This document shows, in pieces, positions 34,286 to 43,583 of a stretch of 64,000 nucleotides of DNA (positions are counted from its first letter, which is position 1; every line of letters begins with the position of its first letter). Below the pieces are notes generated by a model, which was given only the letters and a program-made list of their open reading frames with translations, did no database searches and was not told the origin of the DNA. The translations under genes were made by a program, and so were the position numbers. Origin of the DNA: Sphingobacterium faecale (GTDB lineage: Bacteria; Bacteroidota; Bacteroidia; Sphingobacteriales; Sphingobacteriaceae); contig NZ_JAERTY010000003.1 of assembly GCF_016746095.1 (NCBI RefSeq), positions 186,001-250,000 on the forward strand, given 5' to 3'.

Positions 34286-37200
34286 TCATACTTTAGATTC
34301 ATATAACCATACTCGCAATAAAGACAATAATTGGTCCTTATCTACAGGCTTTGAAATGTAATCCGACGCACCAGCCTGAATACATTTCTCCCGATCTCCC
34401 ACCATAGCTTTTGCCGTGACCGCTATTATTGGCAAACGGGAAAATTTTGGTATACTTCTTATTTCCCTTGTTGTCGCATAACCGTCCATTTCAGGCATCA
34501 TCATATCCATCAATACTACCGAAATCTTCGGATTCTCCTTTACAATTTCCAATGCTTCCTTGCCATTAGTCGCAGAAAGCACCTCCATCTGATAAGGCTC
34601 TAATGTCTTTGTCAAAGAAAATATATTACGGACATCGTCATCAGCAACTAATACAGTCTTCCCTATTAAAACCTCACTTAAAGATCCTAGTTTATTCACT
34701 TTCTTTTTATCTACATATCCACTATTTTCTTCAACCAAATGCAAAAATAATCCAACCTCATCTAAAATACGTTGAAACGAATGTGCCGTTTTTACGACGA
34801 TAGAATCTGCAAATTGTTTAATTTTCAACTCTTCAATCTGCGACAATTGTTTACCTGTAAATATTATAATAGGAAGATTCTCTAGTCCCTTATTAGACTT
34901 AATTGCTTCTAAGGTCTGATAGCCGATTTCATCAGGTACTCCCATATCTAAGATTACACAATTCACATCTTCCGACTGGAGTGCATCCACCGTATCAGAC
35001 ACATTCTCTTTGATTTCAGTCTGTATATTGAAATTACTCAAAAAATAAGAAAGCGCAGTCGCATGTTTTGCATTCTCTTCGACGATAAGCACCTTCTTCG
35101 GATTATGCGTCAAGGCATCCTCAATACGCTCAAAAATACGCCCCATTTCCTCTATCGCTATAGGTTTATTGATAAAGTCAATCGCTCCTTTCATCAAGCT
35201 TTCCCGCTTCATTTTAAGAGAGGACATCATATGTACGGGGATATGTCTGGTCTTCGGATTATTTTTAAGATCATCCATCACCTGCCAACCATCCTTCACA
35301 GGTAACTGTATATCTAATAACACCGCCAACGGTTGATACCTCTCCGCAAACTCCATTACTAAATCTCCTCTAACCAACACAATACCTTTATATTTTTGTT
35401 TCCGTGTATACTTTAAGAGCGCCTTTGCAAAATGAGTATCATCTTCAACTATTAAGATCAACTTATCTCCCTGTTGAATATCCGCCCTATCATCAGCGAC
35501 ATCCTCAGGAATTTCTATCATCTGATACGATGGTTGTATCTCAAGCGTAGTTTCCACATCTACTACCGACGGCTTCGTTTCTACCCTAGGCGTAACCGAT
35601 ATCTGTTCGGCGACTGCAACTCTATCCATAGGTATTGCAATTGTGAATGTACTTCCCTCATTAAGCTGACTCTGTAGATCAATATACCCTCCGAGCAGAC
35701 GCATAATCTCCCGACTAATTGATAGTCCTAAGCCAGTACCTCCAAATTTTCTTCTTGTTGATCCATCAGCTTGTTGAAAAGCCTCGAAGATCAGTTTTTG
35801 ATTTTCATCGCTAATACCTATCCCAGAATCCTTTACCGAAAAACGCACGAAATTCGTATCCTTATCACATCGACTAATACAAAGACTCACCTCTCCCTCC
35901 ATCGTAAACTTAATAGCATTAGACAGGAGATTACGAAGCACCTGTTCCAATCTCAGCTTATCAGTTTCAATAAAATCAGGGACAGACTCATCGATATTTA
36001 CGTTAAATGCTATACCTTTTTCCTTAACTATAGGTAAGAACAATCCTTCTAGTTCTCTACAAATTGTGGATAAACTGACCTCTTCATATTCCAACTTCAT
36101 CTTACCCGCCTCAATCTTAGAAAGGTCAAGAATCTCATCAATCAATGTGAGCAGCCCCGTACCAGAACTCTGAATCACATTAGCCGATTCTACCTGTTCA
36201 TCAGTTAGATTGTCTTCCACATTTTCTGCTAGCAAACGGGAAAGCAAAAGAATAGAGTTTAAAGGTGTGCGCAATTCGTGAGACATATTCGCTAGAAACT
36301 CTGATTTATATTTAGTCGTCAAGGCCAATTCTTCTGCCTTTTTTTGAATTTCCAAATTACGGCTCGCAATCATGTCATTTCTTTCCTCCAACTGCTTCGA
36401 TCGTTCCTCAAGTTCTTGGTTACTCTGTAATAGTTCTTCTTGTTGCACACGCAGTTCCTCTTCAGAAGCCTGAAGTTTTTGAGCCTGTGCCTCTAGTTCT
36501 GTATTAAGATTCTCCAGTTCACTATGTTGGGTCTGGAGCTCTTCCGATTGTGCTTGTGTTTCTTCCAACAGACTTTGTATATAACTCCTACCCTTTGCTG
36601 CTAAAAGCTCTAGAGCGACAATCCTAGCAGCTTCTTCCAAAAAAGAAATATCCAATACTTCAAATCTGTCCATAGCTCCCAGCTCTACCACCCCATAACA
36701 CTGTCCATCTAATACAAGAGGCAGCCATAAAACGTGTTTCAATTTTAATTGTCCATTCGTAAAACTAACGACGAAGCCTGTTTCATCTATGTTTTCCAAC
36801 AACTTGACACGTTTATCTAGAAACACCTGCCCTATGGCCCCCTCTCCTAGATCATAGGCTTCGCGCATTTGTCCTTCTAGACCATAGTAACTTCGTAGTA
36901 CCAGTTTTTCCTTATCTAATAGATAAAGCGCCCCGTTAATGCACTCGGCATAATTGATCAGGTGGGCTAACACATCCTCTGCGATCAGTTTATCATTCTT
37001 ATTACCTCCTAGCACATCATTCAATAATGCCAATCCCGTTTGCTTCCACTCGTTATCATGTATTTCAGCAAATGATTTTTCTAGGGAAGCTGTCATCCGA
37101 TTCAATGAATTAGCTAGATTACCAAGATCATCTTCGCTTGAATCTGTAACACGTACCGAATAATCTCCCGCCGATACCTTCTTTGCGACCTGCTCAATCA

Positions 37201-37885
37201 TCCTCACACGAGCACGCATATCACTTTCCTTCTTCGAAAGGATTGCCTGCAACTTTTCTCGTTTTTTAAACTCTCCACGAATCTGCACATAAAAGAATAC
37301 TGTTACTCCCAGTGACAATATAGCAGCTATGACAATAAAAATTGAGGTTATCTGAGAAGATTCATCCAAGTCTGCATTTTGCGTATTTAATACCACCCTT
37401 TCCTTGTCAAGAAAGCGGTTGATCAAATTACGGCAACTATCCATATACACTTTACCTTCTACCAGCTGCTCGGTACTTACTGCTTTTCCTTCCTTTTTTT
37501 CTCTTTCCCACTTCTCCAAAATCCCCATTCGCGTCTCTACCAGCAGAGATAGGCTATCCACCAGATTTGTCTGCTCTACGTTTTCCTTCACCAAAGCCCG
37601 AGTTTCTCGAAAGGATTCTGGCAAAGATACTTGGCTTTTAAAAAATGGTTCTAAAAAAGCTTCGTTATTGGTGAGGTAAAATCCGCGCTGTCCCGTTTCC
37701 GCATTTTGAAGGTCAATAAGAATATGGTTTACTGCTTCGATCAATTGTTGTGTACGTACAACTTGCTTTCGATTATCGATTTGCTTTTTTATACTTATAT
37801 AAGATGCTATGGAGCTCGCAAGAAGTATCAATAAAGATAAACCAAAACCAAATTGCAGCTTTCTAATGACTTGTTTAGGCATCAT
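34286..37885 (-). CDS. Hybrid sensor histidine kinase: CHASE3-HAMP-GAF-coil-kinase-three receivers
   Basis: The 1199-residue membrane protein has a transmembrane helix (about 10-32), a CHASE3 periplasmic domain (33-178, with NAETGQRGFYLT), a second helix (179-201), HAMP (about 202-275) and GAF (about 285-430). A long Glu/Gln-rich coiled coil follows (435-525). The kinase core has H536 in SHELRTPL and the ATPase motifs NLLSNAIKF, DSGIG and GGTGLGLS. Three receivers follow: 808-923 (D858), 930-1045 (acid pair EE, D980) and 1076-1192 (D1127). It leads the phosphorelay with CheR, CheB and single receivers downstream. The gene starts 3 bp after the upstream kinase stop. Confidence 0.93.
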   Translation of the reverse strand: MMPKQVIRKLQFGFGLSLLILLASSIASYISIKKQIDNRKQVVRTQQLIEAVNHILIDLQNAETGQRGFYLTNNEAFLEPFFKSQVSLPESFRETRALVKENVEQTNLVDSLSLLVETRMGILEKWEREKKEGKAVSTEQLVEGKVYMDSCRNLINRFLDKERVVLNTQNADLDESSQITSIFIVIAAILSLGVTVFFYVQIRGEFKKREKLQAILSKKESDMRARVRMIEQVAKKVSAGDYSVRVTDSSEDDLGNLANSLNRMTASLEKSFAEIHDNEWKQTGLALLNDVLGGNKNDKLIAEDVLAHLINYAECINGALYLLDKEKLVLRSYYGLEGQMREAYDLGEGAIGQVFLDKRVKLLENIDETGFVVSFTNGQLKLKHVLWLPLVLDGQCYGVVELGAMDRFEVLDISFLEEAARIVALELLAAKGRSYIQSLLEETQAQSEELQTQHSELENLNTELEAQAQKLQASEEELRVQQEELLQSNQELEERSKQLEERNDMIASRNLEIQKKAEELALTTKYKSEFLANMSHELRTPLNSILLLSRLLAENVEDNLTDEQVESANVIQSSGTGLLTLIDEILDLSKIEAGKMKLEYEEVSLSTICRELEGLFLPIVKEKGIAFNVNIDESVPDFIETDKLRLEQVLRNLLSNAIKFTMEGEVSLCISRCDKDTNFVRFSVKDSGIGISDENQKLIFEAFQQADGSTRRKFGGTGLGLSISREIMRLLGGYIDLQSQLNEGSTFTIAIPMDRVAVAEQISVTPRVETKPSVVDVETTLEIQPSYQMIEIPEDVADDRADIQQGDKLILIVEDDTHFAKALLKYTRKQKYKGIVLVRGDLVMEFAERYQPLAVLLDIQLPVKDGWQVMDDLKNNPKTRHIPVHMMSSLKMKRESLMKGAIDFINKPIAIEEMGRIFERIEDALTHNPKKVLIVEENAKHATALSYFLSNFNIQTEIKENVSDTVDALQSEDVNCVILDMGVPDEIGYQTLEAIKSNKGLENLPIIIFTGKQLSQIEELKIKQFADSIVVKTAHSFQRILDEVGLFLHLVEENSGYVDKKKVNKLGSLSEVLIGKTVLVADDDVRNIFSLTKTLEPYQMEVLSATNGKEALEIVKENPKISVVLMDMMMPEMDGYATTREIRSIPKFSRLPIIAVTAKAMVGDREKCIQAGASDYISKPVDKDQLLSLLRVWLYESKV

Positions 37886-37888
37886 TGA

Positions 37889-39352
37889 TTAATTTAATGG
37901 TATGCTAAAATAAAATGTAGTTCCTTTCCCTTCCTCACTCTCTACCCCATAAGTTCCGTGGTGCTGTTTAATTATCTCCGCACATATATACAATCCTATT
38001 CCCAATCCTTGAAACTTAACTGAAGACTCTTCTACTCGATAAAATTTAGAAAAGACATACTCCTGCTTATTCTTTGGAATCCCTATTCCAAAATCTTTCA
38101 CTTTAATAAATGCCTGACCATCATTTATCCCCGTCTGAACGATTACTTTTTCAGAACCAGGAGAATATTTAATCGCATTGGTAAGAAAATTGATCAACAC
38201 TTGTTCAATACGGATAGCATCAGCATTCACTTCAACACTTAACGGCTCACCTTCACGTTCTATTACCATATCCAGATGCTCGTGGGTATGTAAAATGGTA
38301 TCTATAGCATTCCCAATGAGATTTTCTAAATCGAATGAGACAAAGTTCACCTTTAACTTTCCATTCTCTATTTTTGAAATATCCAGGAGATCTGCGATGA
38401 GACTTTCCAATTTGATTACCTGGTCCTGAGCACGATGAATATATGTTGAAACATTTCCTTCTTGCTTAACCAGTCGCTCTAGTAGCTGTATATAAGCCTT
38501 AATACTCGTTAATGGAGTTTTAAGCTCATGACTAGCAATACTTAAAAATTCATCTTTTTTATTCTCTACCTGTTTTTGATCTTCAATATCAGTAAAAGTT
38601 CCTACCCAACTACTTACCATGTCTCCTTCTTTCAGTGGAATAATCCGTAACAAGTGAAAATGATAGGTCTTATCAATAACATTTCTTATACGGATTTCAG
38701 CCTCAAAAGGTTCTCCCGATTCAATATGCGTTTCAAAAAGAATATTAATGAGTGTATCTTCAGGATGAACTTCCGGAAAGTCAACGGGTGATTTAGAATA
38801 TTTAAACCAGTTTTCGTTAACAAAAGTAATTTGTCCATTCGAATCCACAGTAAATGCTATTTGTGGAATTGTTTCCAGGACCATATGTAGAAAATCTACT
38901 TTAATCTTTAATTCTTCCTGCGCTTGTTTTCTGCTTTCTACTTCTTGCTGCAGTCTCTTTTTCACTTCATTGAGTGCCAGTGTCTGTTCGTATAATCGAT
39001 AAAAAGTTTTCACTTTAAGCATCAAGATATCGGGATCTACAGGCTTCGTTATATAATCTATACCGCCAGAGGCATACCCTTTAGTTATAAATTTCTTATC
39101 CGTATTAACAGCAGATAAGAAAATAATCGGTATTTCTTTAGTTTTACTATAGCCTGCCAATGTCTCTGCTACTTCAAAACCATCCATTCCAGGCATCTGC
39201 ACATCCAATATAATGAGCGCATAATCCTTTTTAAGAACATTCTTTAGCGCTTCCTCTCCGGACAATGCAGTATCTACTTGAAAACCTTTAGATTCCAACA
39301 AACTCCGAAGCGAAAATATATTCTCAGGCTTGTCATCTACAATCAAAATCAT
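37889..39352 (-). CDS. Receiver-PAS-histidine kinase (first gene of signalling operon)
   Basis: The 487-residue soluble protein starts directly with a receiver domain (1-120; acidic residues in VDDKPEN, D50, lysine in ITKPV). A short coil (125-150), a PAS domain (about 152-260) and a histidine kinase core follow. H275 lies in SHELKTPL, with ATPase motifs NFLTNAIKYS, DFGIGI and GLGIGLYI. A receiver placed in front of the kinase suggests it is switched by phosphate from another kinase, perhaps the large hybrid kinase immediately downstream. It has no membrane segment. It is the promoter-proximal gene of the operon; no clean TAnnTTTG promoter is visible upstream. Confidence 0.92.
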   Translation of the reverse strand: MILIVDDKPENIFSLRSLLESKGFQVDTALSGEEALKNVLKKDYALIILDVQMPGMDGFEVAETLAGYSKTKEIPIIFLSAVNTDKKFITKGYASGGIDYITKPVDPDILMLKVKTFYRLYEQTLALNEVKKRLQQEVESRKQAQEELKIKVDFLHMVLETIPQIAFTVDSNGQITFVNENWFKYSKSPVDFPEVHPEDTLINILFETHIESGEPFEAEIRIRNVIDKTYHFHLLRIIPLKEGDMVSSWVGTFTDIEDQKQVENKKDEFLSIASHELKTPLTSIKAYIQLLERLVKQEGNVSTYIHRAQDQVIKLESLIADLLDISKIENGKLKVNFVSFDLENLIGNAIDTILHTHEHLDMVIEREGEPLSVEVNADAIRIEQVLINFLTNAIKYSPGSEKVIVQTGINDGQAFIKVKDFGIGIPKNKQEYVFSKFYRVEESSVKFQGLGIGLYICAEIIKQHHGTYGVESEEGKGTTFYFSIPLN

Positions 39353-39460
39353 GGATAAACAATTAGTTGTTTTTTCAATTAATGGCCATATATCTTCATT
39401 TTCTAGGTGACCACTACCAAAATAAATAAAAAAAACAGAAAAAAGGATACTACTCCCCCT

Positions 39461-39907
39461 TTATGAGATATTTTCGAGGATAAAACTCTGCCTGTTAAAC
39501 TCCACATGCTCATTCACCTTCTTAGTCAACAACAGCTTTCCAATAGGTGATTGTGGGGATATTACATATACATTAGGATAAGTAGAAAGCTTTCCAATAC
39601 TTACCGCAACAAAATACCAATTCTGCTTATCCGTCCTTATTAAACTCCCCAATGAGACAACCGGAGTTGATTTCGTCTGTGTAATCCGTTCTAAGATGTT
39701 CAGGTCTTCCTTTGCTAAAGTCAATTGTTGTTGAAACCGGTTTAAATCCTGTTGAATCATCTCTCTTCCTGTTTCGTATTTATCACCAGCACTACTTTTT
39801 GTATCTTCTCTTAACGAATTGTCTGCCGACTCTATTGCCAACGTTGTCTCCTTTATTCTATTGTGGACAAATTCAAAACAAGCCTGTAATATCTCTTCTT
39901 TGTTCAT
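39461..39907 (-). CDS. GreA/GreB-like RNA polymerase-associated protein
   Basis: The 148-residue protein has an N-terminal helical hairpin (about 1-75), with SSAGDKYETGREM at a position like the acidic tip of GreA. A C-terminal FKBP-like domain ends SPIGKLLLTKKVNEHVEF, like the SPLARALIGKKVGD of GreA. It is shorter than GreA and likely acts on RNA polymerase through the secondary channel, but that is inference. In Bacteroidota databases this family is often labelled 3-oxoacyl-ACP synthase. Nothing in the sequence supports that: there is no thiolase fold or active-site Cys-His. It stands alone, just upstream of the kinase operon. Confidence 0.75.
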   Translation of the reverse strand: MNKEEILQACFEFVHNRIKETTLAIESADNSLREDTKSSAGDKYETGREMIQQDLNRFQQQLTLAKEDLNILERITQTKSTPVVSLGSLIRTDKQNWYFVAVSIGKLSTYPNVYVISPQSPIGKLLLTKKVNEHVEFNRQSFILENIS

Positions 39908-39931
39908 AAGTATAGCACTCGTATAAAATAA

Positions 39932-39958
39932 TAAACGCCCGTTTCTACCGGGCGTTTA
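39932..39958 (-). terminator. GC-rich hairpin after the LEA-like lipoprotein gene
   Basis: TAAACGCCCG (39932-39941) pairs perfectly with CGGGCGTTTA (39949-39958) around a seven-base loop. It lies 23 bp past the stop of the minus-strand lipoprotein gene. Confidence 0.75.
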
Positions 39959-39980
39959 CATACGTATTAATTCTTAAAAT

Positions 39981-40499
39981 TTAGTTTTTCAAAGCTTCTT
40001 TCAAATTTTTCGCCTTTTTATCAGCTTCATTGGCTACATCTTTTATAGCACCTTCGGCCTTATCTCCAGCATCTTTCAATTTTTCTCCGGCTTTATCTGC
40101 TGTATTTTCGATAGCTTCACCGGTTTTCTTGGCTGCATCTTTAGTCGCGTCCACGGCGTCATTAACACCTGACTCTACTTTATCACCAGCTTCTTTTACC
40201 GCTTCTTTAGTTTTATTCCAAGCAGCTTCAGCCTCTGACAGTGTCTTACGGGCTGTTTCTTCAGCTTGCTTATCTCCTTTTGCTACGGCTGCGTCCAAAT
40301 CAGCCTTTGCTTTATTGTATTCAGCTTCTGCTTTTGCTACAGCATCTTTAGATACCTCATCCATCTTATCTAACGAATGATCTAGTTGTTCACCTGCCGT
40401 AACCTCACCGTCCGCATTCTTGTCCTTCGAAGGAGAATTGTTGCACGATGCAAATGTGATTGCTCCCGCTACTACTGCTAATAATGCAATTTTTTTCAT
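39981..40499 (-). CDS. Lipoprotein with LEA-like amphipathic repeats
   Basis: The 172-residue protein has a lipoprotein signal with lipobox TFASC (C19). The mature chain is almost all Ala, Lys, Glu and Asp with no aromatic core. It is built of roughly 11-residue amphipathic repeats such as AGDKVESGVND, TKDAAKKTGEA and AGDKAEGAIKD. This is the pattern of LEA and apolipoprotein-like helices. Such proteins usually protect membranes or proteins during drying, cold or stress, but that is an analogy. It is a monocistronic gene with its own terminator. Confidence 0.8.
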   Translation of the reverse strand: MKKIALLAVVAGAITFASCNNSPSKDKNADGEVTAGEQLDHSLDKMDEVSKDAVAKAEAEYNKAKADLDAAVAKGDKQAEETARKTLSEAEAAWNKTKEAVKEAGDKVESGVNDAVDATKDAAKKTGEAIENTADKAGEKLKDAGDKAEGAIKDVANEADKKAKNLKEALKN

Positions 40500-40636
40500 T
40501 GGAATATAATTTTTAAAATGGCGATGAATCTACCACAGGTATAACCTTTATTTTATCAGCAGTATACCTATGATGGTTCATACAAATGAATTTAGTTAAC
40601 CTTAGATTACAATCAATTTGTATGCCAAAACAAAAT

Positions 40637-41524
40637 TTAACCTTTAGCGTAAATAGTACCCTTCGCAGCCTCCAGTGTATTCTTCAGAAGTCCAACAATA
40701 GTCATCAGGCCTACGCCCCCTGGTACAGGAGTGATCCATGATGCTTTTGGTGCGACATTATCAAAATCTACATCACCGTACAACTTAAATCCCGATTTGG
40801 TCTCCGTAGAGTTTTCTCTATTAATGCCCACATCTATGACAATCGCTCCATCTTTCACCATATCCGCTGTCACAAAATTCTTCTTACCAATAGCGGCTAC
40901 AATGATATCTCCACGCAACACTTCTGTTTTGAGATCTTTTGTCTTACTATGTGTCAATGTCACGGTACAATTCCCTGGATTGCTGTTTCTCGCCAATAAA
41001 ATACTCATTGGAGAGCCGACAATATTACTCCGACCTACGACTACTGCGTGTTTTCCAGCTGTATCAATACCATAATGCGCAAGCATCAACATGATACCAT
41101 AGGGCGTAGCCGGAATAAAACAAGGCAGATTACGCTGCATACGTCCCAAATTAATGGGGTGAAAACCATCCACATCTTTTCGATGATCGATAGCTTCCGT
41201 TACTTTATCTGGATCGATATGCGCTGGCAACGGCAATTGCACGATCAATCCATCGATATTAGGATCTTTGTTTATTTCTTGAATCTTAGCAATCAGTTCT
41301 GCTTCAGACACCTCTACATCATACCGTATATTAGTAGACTCAAACCCAACCAGCTCACAATTTCTCATCTTGCTAGCTACATAAGTTTCGCTTCCACCGT
41401 CATTTCCTACCAAAATAGCAACAAGGTGAGGTTTTCTTCCTGAAGCAGCAGTAAAAGCTGCAGTTTCGACTTTTATATCTTCTTTAATCTTCGTAGATAC
41501 TTCTTTACCGTCTAGTATATTCAT
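40637..41524 (-). CDS. folD: Bifunctional methylenetetrahydrofolate dehydrogenase / methenyltetrahydrofolate cyclohydrolase
   Basis: The 295-residue protein has the FolD signatures: YVASKMRNCE with the catalytic lysine (Y48 and K52), the IDGLIVQLPLP and DVDGFHP motifs, PATPYGIM, and the nucleotide-binding VVGRSNIVGSPMSILL. It interconverts methylene-, methenyl- and formyl-tetrahydrofolate and supplies one-carbon units. The end PVPGGVGLMTIVGLL is complete. It lies 53 bp downstream of lepA on the same strand and may be read through from it. Confidence 0.96.
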   Translation of the reverse strand: MNILDGKEVSTKIKEDIKVETAAFTAASGRKPHLVAILVGNDGGSETYVASKMRNCELVGFESTNIRYDVEVSEAELIAKIQEINKDPNIDGLIVQLPLPAHIDPDKVTEAIDHRKDVDGFHPINLGRMQRNLPCFIPATPYGIMLMLAHYGIDTAGKHAVVVGRSNIVGSPMSILLARNSNPGNCTVTLTHSKTKDLKTEVLRGDIIVAAIGKKNFVTADMVKDGAIVIDVGINRENSTETKSGFKLYGDVDFDNVAPKASWITPVPGGVGLMTIVGLLKNTLEAAKGTIYAKG

Positions 41525-41577
41525 AGTTTTTAGTATTCACTAGTTAGTTGTCAATTAACCTTCTAACTCCCTAACTT

Positions 41578-43368
41578 TTAGTCTAATTTTAACACCGCCA
41601 TAAATGCCGATTGTGGTATCTCCACATTACCAACCTGACGCATACGTTTTTTACCTTTTTTCTGTTTTTCCAATAATTTACGCTTACGGGAGATATCACC
41701 TCCGTAACACTTCGCCGTGACATCTTTACGCAAAGCGGAGATTGTTTCACGTGCGATGATCTTAGCGCCTATAGAAGCCTGAATACGAATTTCGAATTGT
41801 TGTCTAGGTAATAATTCTTTCAATTTTTCACAGATCTTCTTACCAAAATCATAAGCATTACTTCTGTGAATCAATGATGACAATGCATCCACCGGCTCGT
41901 CATTAAGACGGATATCCAATTTGACTAAGTCGGATTGGCGGTATCCAATCTGATGGTAATCAAAAGAAGCATAGCCCTTAGATATTGTTTTTAATTTATC
42001 ATAAAAGTCAAATACAATCTCACCCATCGGCATCTCAAACACCAATTCTACGCGATCCGAGGTCAGATAAGACTGATTGATTATCGTTCCTCTCTTCTGA
42101 ATACAAAGAGACATCACAGGGCCTACAAATTCAGCTTTGGTAATAATATTAGCTTTGATATAAGGTTCTTCGATAAAGTCCAATTTACTCGGATCAGGCA
42201 AATCAGATGGGTTGTGAACCACAATTTCCTCTTTATCCTTACTTAAGAAAGCACGGTACGACACGTTGGGCACGGTAGTAATTACCGTCATATCAAATTC
42301 CCGTTCGAGACGTTCTTGGATGATTTCCATGTGGAGCATTCCTAGGAATCCACAACGGAATCCAAATCCTAAAGCTGCAGAAGATTCTGGTTCGAATACT
42401 AACGAAGCATCATTCAACTGAAGCCGGTGCATAGACTCACGCAACTCCTCATAATCCTCTGTATCGACCGGATATATCCCAGCAAAGACCATCGGCTTTA
42501 CCTCTTCAAATCCTTTGATAGCTTCCAGACAAGGGCGTTCTTTATGCGTAATCGTATCTCCCACTTTTACCTCACGGGCTTCTTTAATCCCCGATATGAT
42601 ATAACCTACATCTCCGGTTTTGATGACATTTTTAGCAACCTGATTTAATTTCAACGTACCAACCTCATCCGCATAATATTCTTTGCCCGTTGCAACGAAC
42701 TTAACCTTATCCCCCTTCTTGATCTCTCCATTCTCAACTTTAAAGTAAGCCATAATCCCCCTAAAGGAGTTAAAGACAGAGTCAAAAATCAAAGCCTGTA
42801 ATGGCGCGTCAGGATCACCTACAGGGGCCGGCACACGTTCAACAATCGCACGCAAGATATCGGGTATTCCTAGTCCAGTCTTTCCGGATGCGGGTATGAT
42901 TTCTTCCCTTTTACCACCTATTAGATCTATGATCTGATCTTTCACCTCTTCAGGCATAGCTCCCGGAAGATCCATCTTATTTAAGATAGGAATAATTTCC
43001 AAGTCATGCTCCATGGCTAGATACAGATTTGAGATCGTCTGTGCCTGTATCCCTTGAGATGCATCTACAATCAGCAACGCCCCTTCACAAGCCGCAATAG
43101 ATCGTGATACCTCATAAGAAAAATCCACGTGTCCAGGTGTATCTATTAGGTTAAGAATATATTGCTGCCCATCCTGAGTATACTCCATCTGAATAGCATG
43201 GCTCTTAATCGTGATACCTCTTTCTCTTTCCAAATCCATACTATCCAACAACTGGGCTTGGGCCTCACGCTGTGAGATGGTATTTGTATATTCCAATAAT
43301 CTATCTGCCAAGGTACTTTTACCATGGTCGATATGTGCTATTATACAAAAATTACGTATATGCTTCAT
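41578..43368 (-). CDS. lepA: Elongation factor 4 (LepA) GTPase
   Basis: The 596-residue protein has the GTPase motifs [10 protein letters not shown] (from about residue 10), DTPGHVDF and NKMD. The EF-G-like domains follow, then the LepA-only C-terminal domain ending near [16 protein letters not shown]. LepA binds the ribosome and affects elongation and 30S biogenesis. The length is normal for the family (about 600). It starts a minus-strand unit that continues to folD. The gap upstream of it holds no gene. Confidence 0.97.
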   Translation of the reverse strand: MKHIRNFCIIAHIDHGKSTLADRLLEYTNTISQREAQAQLLDSMDLERERGITIKSHAIQMEYTQDGQQYILNLIDTPGHVDFSYEVSRSIAACEGALLIVDASQGIQAQTISNLYLAMEHDLEIIPILNKMDLPGAMPEEVKDQIIDLIGGKREEIIPASGKTGLGIPDILRAIVERVPAPVGDPDAPLQALIFDSVFNSFRGIMAYFKVENGEIKKGDKVKFVATGKEYYADEVGTLKLNQVAKNVIKTGDVGYIISGIKEAREVKVGDTITHKERPCLEAIKGFEEVKPMVFAGIYPVDTEDYEELRESMHRLQLNDASLVFEPESSAALGFGFRCGFLGMLHMEIIQERLEREFDMTVITTVPNVSYRAFLSKDKEEIVVHNPSDLPDPSKLDFIEEPYIKANIITKAEFVGPVMSLCIQKRGTIINQSYLTSDRVELVFEMPMGEIVFDFYDKLKTISKGYASFDYHQIGYRQSDLVKLDIRLNDEPVDALSSLIHRSNAYDFGKKICEKLKELLPRQQFEIRIQASIGAKIIARETISALRKDVTAKCYGGDISRKRKLLEKQKKGKKRMRQVGNVEIPQSAFMAVLKLD

Positions 43369-43524
43369 ATAGGGTTTATGCCTTCTTTTATAAACGGCAA
43401 ATATACTGTATTTAAGTGAATTTTTTTTTCGAAAACGCTTGTTTTTTTAGCGATTCTTTTTTAACTGTGTCTCCAATCAAGAACAGACCTTAGCAGGTAC
43501 CGAAAAGATATTCCTTTACATCAA

Positions 43525-43555
43525 AGAGGCCGCTCATTGATAGGGAGCAGCCTCT
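43525..43555 (-). terminator. Hairpin after fba
   Basis: AGAGGCCGCTC (43525-43535) pairs with GAGCAGCCTCT (43545-43555) with one mismatch. It lies 29 bp past the aldolase stop. The T-run on the minus strand is short. Confidence 0.6.
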
Positions 43556-43583
43556 TATTTAAAATCATACAGCGTAGTGTGAA

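Noticed and set aside
40030..40380. Plus-strand frame of 116 codons opposite the LEA-like lipoprotein
   Set aside because: Repeat-rich coding sequence yields open mirror frames; the minus strand has a clear lipobox and repeats.
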